Notes under the pieces: generated by a model | What the model saw: the letters and a program-made list of their open reading frames with translations, nothing else | Told to the model about the DNA's origin: nothing | The model's database searches: none | Made by a program: the position numbers and the translations under genes | Shown: positions 58,421 through 64,000 of the stretch, one piece after another | Numbering within the stretch: the first letter of the stretch is position 1 | Layout of the letters: every line of letters begins with the position of its first letter | From: Psychrobacillus vulpis | GTDB taxonomy: Bacteria; Bacillota; Bacilli; Bacillales_A; Planococcaceae | DNA: 64,000 nucleotides | NCBI RefSeq assembly: GCF_006861825.1 | Contig: NZ_VDGI01000010.1 | Coordinates: 58,156-122,155, forward strand | Reading direction: 5' to 3'

Positions 58421-59350
58421 ATGCGTAAAATTATTGTAGGTTCTAGAAGAAGTAAATTAGCTTTGACACAAACCAATTGGTTCATTCAACAGATGAAGGA
58501 TATGGGTGCACCTTTTGAGTTTGAAGTAAAAGAAATCGTAACAAAAGGTGATCAAATTTTAGATGTAACATTATCGAAAGTTGGCGGAAAAGGCCTTTTT
58601 GTAAAGGAAATTGAACAAGCTCTTTATGATAAAGAAATAGATTTTGCTGTGCATAGTATGAAAGATATGCCTTCTGAATTACCACCAGGTCTTGTAATGG
58701 GTTGCACGCCAAAACGTGTGGATGAGCGCGATGCATTCATTTCGACAGGCCATGTGAAATTTGCAGATCTTCCTAAAGGTGCAATCGTAGGGACAAGTAG
58801 TTTAAGAAGGAGCGCACAATTGTTATTATTACGTCCAGATATTGAGATTAAGTGGATTCGTGGAAACGTAGATACAAGACTTCAAAAACTACAGGACGGT
58901 GAATATGACGCAATTATTTTGGCTGCTGCAGGATTAAAACGTCTTGGTTGGAGTGATGAAGTGGTAACGGAATATTTATCGACTGAAGAGTGTGTTCCAG
59001 CAGTGGGGCAAGGTGCATTAGCTATTGAATGTCGTGAGGATGATGCAGAATTACTTGCAGAGCTTGCAAAACTTTCTGATCAAGATACTTGGAACGCTGT
59101 TCATGCTGAAAGAGCATTTTTGGCTGCAATGGATGGTGGTTGCCAAGTGCCTATCGCGGGATATGCAGTTATTAATGGTGATGAAATCACAATGACTGGC
59201 CTAGTTGCTGCTCCAGATGCATCAGTTGTGTACAAAGAAGTAGTTACAGGTAAAGATGCAGAAGCAGCTGGTAAAGAAGTAGCTCGATTAGTTACAGAGC
59301 AAGGAGCATACGATCTGATTCAAAAAGTGAAGGCAGATTTAAATGTCTAA
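58421..59350 (+). CDS. hemC: Hydroxymethylbilane synthase
   Basis: The 309-residue porphobilinogen deaminase joins four porphobilinogens. The dipyrromethane cofactor cysteine is C241 in [12 protein letters not shown]. It opens [18 protein letters not shown] and has [16 protein letters not shown] precedes the ATG. It overlaps hemD by 8 bases. Confidence 0.97.
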   Translation: MRKIIVGSRRSKLALTQTNWFIQQMKDMGAPFEFEVKEIVTKGDQILDVTLSKVGGKGLFVKEIEQALYDKEIDFAVHSMKDMPSELPPGLVMGCTPKRVDERDAFISTGHVKFADLPKGAIVGTSSLRRSAQLLLLRPDIEIKWIRGNVDTRLQKLQDGEYDAIILAAAGLKRLGWSDEVVTEYLSTEECVPAVGQGALAIECREDDAELLAELAKLSDQDTWNAVHAERAFLAAMDGGCQVPIAGYAVINGDEITMTGLVAAPDASVVYKEVVTGKDAEAAGKEVARLVTEQGAYDLIQKVKADLNV

Positions 59351-60107
59351 TAGGTTACCTTTGCAAGGCGAGTATGTTATCTTCACAGGAATTCCAAGAT
59401 CGATGGAAGCAGCAAATCTCACAGTTCAGTTTGGTGGGAATGCAGTAATTGCTCCTTTGATAAGAACGGAAGAAATTGTTTCGCAAAATGATGAGGAAAA
59501 AATGCTCGCATGCAATACATATGACTGGTTAATATTCACCAGTCAGAGTAGTGTTAATGCTTTTTATTCGAAAATGAAACGGTATAAGCTAGATGTATCT
59601 TTCTTTCGCTCTAAAATTGCAGCTGTAGGATCACAAACAGCCCTGTCATTGGAAAAAATGGGGTTTTCAGTTCATTTTACTCCTACTATTTTTAGTGCAG
59701 ATGTGTTTGTAAAAGAGTTTCCAGCAAAAGTATCTTCTAGAGAAACATGTTTGTTTTTTAGAGGGAATCTTGCAAAAAACACTATATCAGATGGACTTTC
59801 TAATAAAGTCGATGAATGGACCGTATATGAAACGAAAGAATTGGAAGAAAATAAACAACAAATTTTCTCGCTTATTGAAAGTAACAATCGCTGTTCTATC
59901 ATATTTACAAGTCCTTCTACAGTGGAAGTCTTTCAAAAAAATATAGCATCTAAAGTTGGTTATGATTCTTTTACAATTTGTGCAATCGGACATGTTACGA
60001 AAGATTTCTTACAAACTTTAGGCGCAACTGTGAATGTGATGCCTGAAACATATACGCTTACAGAAGTAATACATGAATTAGTTAAATGGAAAGGAAGAGA
60101 AACATGA
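59343..60107 (+). CDS. hemD: Uroporphyrinogen-III synthase
   Basis: The 254-residue enzyme cyclises hydroxymethylbilane with inversion of ring D. HemD sequences diverge greatly, but the [18 protein letters not shown] segment, [17 protein letters not shown] and the late [12 protein letters not shown] and [11 protein letters not shown] segments are typical. Overlaps with hemC and hemB confirm its place in the operon. Confidence 0.92.
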   Translation: MSNRLPLQGEYVIFTGIPRSMEAANLTVQFGGNAVIAPLIRTEEIVSQNDEEKMLACNTYDWLIFTSQSSVNAFYSKMKRYKLDVSFFRSKIAAVGSQTALSLEKMGFSVHFTPTIFSADVFVKEFPAKVSSRETCLFFRGNLAKNTISDGLSNKVDEWTVYETKELEENKQQIFSLIESNNRCSIIFTSPSTVEVFQKNIASKVGYDSFTICAIGHVTKDFLQTLGATVNVMPETYTLTEVIHELVKWKGRET

Positions 60108-61087
60108 CAGAATTATTTTTTCAACGCCATCGCCGTTTAAGAAAAACGGCTGGTTTACGCTCAATGGTAAAAGAAACTTATTTACATAAAGAAGATTTAA
60201 TCTATCCAATTTTTGTTGCAGAAGGAGAAAATATTAAAAATGAAGTGGCTTCTATGCCAGGAGTTTTTCAATTTTCACTAGACCGTTTAGCGGAAGAAAT
60301 AGATGAAGTTGTAGAGCTTGGTATTCCGTCCATAATTTTATTTGGTCTCCCATTAGAAAAAGATGCAGTAGGTACACAAGCTTATCATAATCACGGAATT
60401 ATTCAAGAAGCTACTCGTTTTGTAAAAAAACGTCACCCTGAACTAGTTGTAATTGCAGATACGTGCTTATGCGAGTATACAGATCACGGACATTGTGGTG
60501 TAGTAGATGCAAATGAACAAATATTAAACGATCCTTCTTTAGATTTATTAGCTAAAACAGCAATAAGCCAAGCGGAAGCAGGTGCAGATATTATTGCTCC
60601 ATCGAATATGATGGATGGGTTTGTGACTGCTATTCGACAAGGCTTAGATGAAGCTGGTTTTGCTGATGTACCAATTATGTCGTACGCTGTGAAATATGCT
60701 TCTGCTTATTATGGCCCATTCCGTGATGCTGCAGATGGTGCTCCTAAGTTTGGAGATCGTAAAACGTATCAAATGGATTACTCGAATCGCATGGAAGCAA
60801 TTCGGGAAGCTACTTCCGATGTGGAAGAAGGAGCAGACTTCTTAATCGTGAAACCAGCACTTGCATACTTAGATATAATTCGTGATGTAAAAAATAATTT
60901 TACAACACCAATTGTTGCATATAACGTAAGTGGTGAATATGCAATGGTAAAAGCCGCTGCAGCAAATGGCTGGATTAATGAGAAAGAAATCGTGCTAGAA
61001 ACGTTAACTGGAATGAAACGTGCTGGATCAGATATCATTATGACGTATCATGCAAAAGATGTTGCACGTTGGTTGGAGGACAAATAA
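60104..61087 (+). CDS. hemB: Delta-aminolevulinic acid dehydratase (porphobilinogen synthase)
   Basis: The 327-residue enzyme joins two aminolevulinates into porphobilinogen. The zinc-site cysteines lie in [14 protein letters not shown]. The two active-site lysines are in [14 protein letters not shown] and [13 protein letters not shown]. The ATG at 60104 overlaps the hemD stop (ATGA) and has AAGGAAGAG before it; a longer start at 60086 is less likely. Confidence 0.96.
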   Translation: MTELFFQRHRRLRKTAGLRSMVKETYLHKEDLIYPIFVAEGENIKNEVASMPGVFQFSLDRLAEEIDEVVELGIPSIILFGLPLEKDAVGTQAYHNHGIIQEATRFVKKRHPELVVIADTCLCEYTDHGHCGVVDANEQILNDPSLDLLAKTAISQAEAGADIIAPSNMMDGFVTAIRQGLDEAGFADVPIMSYAVKYASAYYGPFRDAADGAPKFGDRKTYQMDYSNRMEAIREATSDVEEGADFLIVKPALAYLDIIRDVKNNFTTPIVAYNVSGEYAMVKAAAANGWINEKEIVLETLTGMKRAGSDIIMTYHAKDVARWLEDK

Positions 61088-62382
61088 TGACTAAATCATA
61101 TAACTTATCTAAACAAGCGTTTGCAGAAGCGAAAGATTTAATGCCTGGAGGAGTAAATAGCCCAGTTCGTGCATTTAAATCCGTAGATATGGATCCAATT
61201 TTTATGGCTAGTGGAAAAGGCGCAATATTAACTGATATCGATGGAAACGAATATATTGACTACGTTTTATCTTGGGGACCGCTAATTCTAGGTCACACAG
61301 AGCCAAATGTAGTAAAGGCTATCCAAAAGGTTGCAGAAACTGGTACAAGCTTTGGGGCATCGACTTTAATTGAAAACAAACTTGCTAAACTAGTGATGGA
61401 ACGAGTTCCATCTATTGAAATGGTCCGTATGGTTTCATCTGGTACTGAAGCTACAATGAGCGCTCTACGATTGGCGCGTGGTTATACTGGAAGAAACAAA
61501 ATTTTAAAATTTGAAGGTTGTTATCATGGACATGGTGATAGCCTGCTTATTAAAGCTGGTTCTGGTGTTGCTACACTCGGTTTACCAGATAGTCCTGGTG
61601 TACCTGAATCAATTGCGAAAAACACGATTGCGGTACCTTATAATGACTTAAAAAGCGTTCGCTATGTGTTTGAAACCTTTGGAGATGATTTAGCAGCAGT
61701 AATCGTTGAACCCGTTGCAGGAAATATGGGGGTAGTACCTCCAGTTCCAGGATTTTTAGAAGGTCTTCGTGAATTAACAGAACAAAATGGAACGGTATTA
61801 ATTTTTGATGAAGTTATGACTGGTTTCCGCGTAGGTTACAATTGTGCTCAAGGCTACTTTGGAATTACACCTGATTTAACTTGCTTAGGTAAAGTAATCG
61901 GTGGTGGATTACCAGTAGGTGCTTTCGGAGGGAAGCGTAAAATTATGGAGCTAATCGCTCCTAGTGGTAATGTTTATCAAGCAGGTACACTATCTGGAAA
62001 TCCACTTGCGATGACCGCTGGATATGAAACACTTTCCCAACTAACAGAAAAATCATATGAGCATTTCATGATGCTAGGTGATTTACTTGAAAAAGGATTC
62101 CGTGAAGCAGCGACGAAATACAATATTCCGCATACAGTAAATCGTGCTGGATCAATGATTGGATTCTTCTTTACCAATGAAAATGTGACGAGTTATGACC
62201 AAGCAAAAAAATCAGATTTAGATTTATTTGCGAAATATTATCGTTTAATGGCAGAAGAAGGAATTTATTTACCGCCTTCTCAATTTGAAGGAATGTTCCT
62301 ATCAAGTGCTCATACTGTTGAACATATTGAAAAGACGATCCAAGCTTTCCACACAGTGTTTGAAAAGCTTACGAAAAAATAA
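61087..62382 (+). CDS. hemL: Glutamate-1-semialdehyde 2,1-aminomutase
   Basis: The 431-residue PLP enzyme makes 5-aminolevulinate from the product of HemA. PLP-binding K269 lies in [19 protein letters not shown], and the cofactor aspartate in FDEVMTGFR. It opens with [13 protein letters not shown]. The ATG at 61087 overlaps the hemB stop codon (TAATG), with GGAGG upstream. It is the last gene of the hem operon. Confidence 0.97.
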   Translation: MTKSYNLSKQAFAEAKDLMPGGVNSPVRAFKSVDMDPIFMASGKGAILTDIDGNEYIDYVLSWGPLILGHTEPNVVKAIQKVAETGTSFGASTLIENKLAKLVMERVPSIEMVRMVSSGTEATMSALRLARGYTGRNKILKFEGCYHGHGDSLLIKAGSGVATLGLPDSPGVPESIAKNTIAVPYNDLKSVRYVFETFGDDLAAVIVEPVAGNMGVVPPVPGFLEGLRELTEQNGTVLIFDEVMTGFRVGYNCAQGYFGITPDLTCLGKVIGGGLPVGAFGGKRKIMELIAPSGNVYQAGTLSGNPLAMTAGYETLSQLTEKSYEHFMMLGDLLEKGFREAATKYNIPHTVNRAGSMIGFFFTNENVTSYDQAKKSDLDLFAKYYRLMAEEGIYLPPSQFEGMFLSSAHTVEHIEKTIQAFHTVFEKLTKK

Positions 62383-62457
62383 TGATTAAAAGCCTTGCAT
62401 TCATTTGTAAGTCATTAAGAAACTTACATTTTTAACATTTGAAAGTGTGTGTAATTT

Positions 62458-62503
62458 AAAAAGGCGACATTCCGTTCGATTTTGAACGAAATGTCGCCTT
62501 TTT
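62458..62503 (+). terminator. Terminator of the hem operon
   Basis: AAAAAGGCGACATTCCGTTC pairs with GAACGAAATGTCGCCTTTTT around a GATTTT loop. Its apex CGTTCGATTTTGAACG is the same as that of the hairpin at 63256-63304. Confidence 0.95.
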
Positions 62504-62756
62504 CTCTAGTAATACGAGCACTCATGCAAAGGAATGTTTGAAGAAAATAAGCTGTTCTGAATAATCTTCAAGACTGAGCGCTCTGGCTGCAGGCGTCTCA
62601 TGCTCCTGCGCAAGCTCGATTTGCCGCCACAATAATTGTAGACATTCAGCGATGAGTCGAATCTTTTGAGCAAGTTTTTCTCATTCAATGATCGTCATTC
62701 TACTTATAAACAGCTGCTATTATGAATAGATCCATATTAGTTGGTTAGAGCGTAGA

Positions 62757-62934
62757 CGGCGACTTCTGCGGGAATAGCAGATGTTTTTCACTATAAAATG
62801 CAGAAGGAAGTACTCCGTAAAATCAATAAATAGACGGAACATGATTACATTCTTCTAAACTAGATGGATTTCGTTACAAGCGGCGACTCCTGGTGGATAA
62901 GCGTTAGTCGAAGACACCGCAGCGAAGCGAGGAG
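62757..62934 (+). repeat. Fragments of family B repeat cores
   Basis: GGCGACTTCTGCGGGAATAGC (two adjoining pieces near 62758-62778) and a longer left half at 62866-62934 (GATTTCGTTACAAG then GGCGACTCCTGG, AGCGTTAGTCGAAGACACC, GCAGCGAAGCGAGGAG) belong to the family B core. The second is cut off by the family A unit at 62935. The stretch 62504-62756 holds no gene or element I can support. Confidence 0.6.
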
Positions 62935-63210
62935 GGCACTGAAAAACTCGAATTAGTATTTTTGTAGGAACAATTTGCTGTTTTTATTTAAGAGAATTTA
63001 GCGCGACGCATGAGACTCCTGCGGGAAAGCGAGACAGACGAGACCCCGCACAAAGCAGAGGAGGACACTGAAAAACTGTCTATTTTTTAATGTAAGTACT
63101 TTTTCATTTCTAGAAAATCGTTGAAAAAGGCGACACTCCTGCGGGAATAGCGTTAGTCGAAGACCCCACAGCGAAGTGAGGAGGCTGTGGCAACGCCCGC
63201 GGAAAGGGAG
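62935..63210 (+). repeat. Nested repeat stack (family A left part, then family B left part), second copy
   Basis: GGCACTGAAAAACTC at 62935 opens a family A left part with GAGAATTTAGCGC. It is broken after AAGCAGAG (63053-63060) by GGACACTGAAAAACTG, the family B left end. The B core is broken after CGCCCGCGGAAAGGGAG (ending 63210) by the IS1182-type end. Order, junctions and most bases are the same as at 18232-18506. Confidence 0.75.
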
Positions 63211-63255
63211 GACACTGAAAAACCTTAGCTTTTAATTTTTTTAAATACTCGCCAT

Positions 63256-63304
63256 CAAAAAAGACAATTTTTCGTTCGATTTTGAACGAAAAATTGCCTT
63301 TTTC
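63256..63304 (-). terminator. Hairpin after the IS1182-type transposase
   Basis: A-rich CAATTTTTCGTTC pairs with GAACGAAAAATTG around a GATTTT loop, with AAAAAAG on one side and CCTTTTT on the other. It would end minus-strand transposase transcription and could also act on plus-strand reading. Confidence 0.75.
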
Positions 63305-63315
63305 TCCTGTTTTTT

Positions 63316-64000
63316 TTACTTTTCGTCCTTCAATAGGCTCATAATTCTTTTCAGATTTACTGCAAAGATTGCCATTGCACCTTGCATCTGTATACCGAAT
63401 AGACCCGCGGATGATGCTACATCATACCCGTGTCTATGTTTTAGTTCACTATTTTTCGCCTCAATCTTATAGCGTTGTTTTGCCTTTTCTTTAAAACCTT
63501 CGGTATTTTGAAATACTTCATGGTCTTTATGTTCCGTCGATTTAATTGTGACAGAATACGTTTTACTTTTAGCGCCTTCTTTATAACACCCATCTCTAAG
63601 AGGACAGACCAGACATTTTTTAATATAAAAATAATACGTTTGACGTGGATTCCTACCTTTAATTTTCTTTAGTGTGCCTGCTTTACGAATAGCCATATGC
63701 CCAACCTTACAAACAAACATTCCTGCATCTTTATTGAACTCAAATTCGTCTTCCTCTGCACGGCCACCTTGTGTAATCATCGGATTCAATTTTGATATTA
63801 ATTCCATTTTGTTTTTCTTTGCATATTGAATATTATCTTTTTCCGAATAGGCGGAATCCCCGATAACCGTTTCTATTTCCATACCTGTTTTTCGGCTTTT
63901 CTCAATCAATTCTTGCAGATATTTCCCATCACTTTTTTCACCTGTTGTCACAATTGCAGCTGTAATTAGTCGTTCATCATTCATTGCGACGTGTGTTTTA
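63316..64000 (-). CDS. IS1182-family transposase, C-terminal part (partial)
   Basis: At least 228 residues of a DDE transposase are visible; the frame stays open through the window edge, so the N-terminal half with the first catalytic aspartate is missing. The second aspartate is in ETVIGDSAYSEKDNI and the glutamate in EAKNSELKHRHGYD. A cysteine cluster (KKCLVCPLRDGC) follows RQTYYFYIKK, as IS1182 transposases have. No frameshift or stop is seen in this part, so the element may be intact. Confidence 0.92.
   Translation of the reverse strand, partial: KTHVAMNDERLITAAIVTTGEKSDGKYLQELIEKSRKTGMEIETVIGDSAYSEKDNIQYAKKNKMELISKLNPMITQGGRAEEDEFEFNKDAGMFVCKVGHMAIRKAGTLKKIKGRNPRQTYYFYIKKCLVCPLRDGCYKEGAKSKTYSVTIKSTEHKDHEVFQNTEGFKEKAKQRYKIEAKNSELKHRHGYDVASSAGLFGIQMQGAMAIFAVNLKRIMSLLKDEK

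Larger units (their letters stand above)
63211..64000 (-). mobile_element. IS1182-family insertion sequence (partial, runs off the window)
   Basis: The element's visible end is GACACTGAAAAA at 63211, directly after the family B core sequence GGAAAGGGAG. A transposase gene of the IS1182 type points toward this end with its stop codon about 105 bases away. The other end lies beyond the window. That CACTGAAAAA is the terminal repeat is inferred from its position and from its presence, inverted, at both ends of the small elements at 18 kb. Confidence 0.75.

Noticed and set aside
62506..62688. 60-codon minus-strand ORF after hemL
   Set aside because: No ribosome site and no recognisable protein features; it lies in repeat-rich debris.
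63475..63672. 65-codon plus-strand ORF opposite the transposase
   Set aside because: Shadow of the transposase gene, without start signals.

Overview
The window is a piece of a low-GC Gram-positive, endospore-forming chromosome of the order Bacillales. The protein signatures and the AT-rich composition fit the Planococcaceae side (Psychrobacillus, Lysinibacillus or Paenisporosarcina-like), although I cannot name the species from sequence alone. Sporulation and germination genes (gerE with a sigma-K type promoter, a gerA-type receptor operon, yslB) and the gene order pheT / rnhC-zapA-cvpA-polX-mutS2-yshE-lcfA-fadR-fadB-etfBA-trxA-uvrC-lysC-yslB-sdhCAB-ysmA-gerE-ysmB-racE-rph-ysnAB / ysoA-tig-clpX-lon-ysxC-hemAXCDBL are those of the Bacillus subtilis backbone.

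Layout. 1-578: end of pheT, its terminator and a decayed gene. 579-12383: a histidine-utilisation island. A divergent sigma-54 (bEBP) regulator faces a textbook -24/-12 promoter that drives hutU, an amino-acid ABC transporter (lipoprotein, permease, ATPase), a YjiH-family membrane protein, hutI, an M20 metallohydrolase with an altered metal ligand, and hutH. Neither hutG nor hutP/hutM is seen. 12391-13674: rpoN/sigL itself, on the opposite strand, with a perfect cre-like operator in front of it. Regulator, sigma factor and target operon are therefore physically linked. 13933-18220: accessory genes (MFS transporter, small conserved protein, DUF402 protein, GrpB-Nudix fusion, nitronate monooxygenase). 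18232-18996: a nested stack of short inverted-repeat mobile elements.

19145-31424: GNAT and rnhC on the minus strand, then zapA-cvpA-polX-mutS2-yshE and the fatty-acid degradation regulon (lcfA, fadR, fadB, etfB, etfA). 31425-32258: terminator, decayed repeat and perfect hairpins. 32300-35994: trxA, uvrC and a lysine-riboswitch-controlled aspartokinase. 36147-36438: another decayed nested repeat. 36453-44522: yslB, sdhCAB, a thioesterase with a FadR-like palindrome over its promoter, gerE, a MarR regulator, racE, rph, rdgB and ysnB. 44601-48772: a germination-receptor operon in the order B-A-C, bracketed by two identical tRNA-Arg(TCT) genes. 48893-55826: ysoA, tig, clpX, lon, ysxC. 56114-62382: the hem operon from glutamyl-tRNA to protoporphyrin precursors, with a PerR-box-like sequence upstream and a terminator between hemA and hemX. 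62757-64000: the same nested repeat stack again, this time ending in an IS1182-family transposase gene that runs off the window.

Two things stand out. First, the sigma-54 histidine island: a complete regulatory circuit (activator, sigma factor under probable CcpA control, promoter, operon) with an incomplete canonical Hut pathway and an M20 hydrolase in the place where formiminoglutamase is expected. Second, a family of about 235-bp inverted-repeat elements whose CACTGAAAAA ends match the end beside the IS1182-family transposase. They are nested inside one another with target duplications and recur in the same nesting order at three loci.
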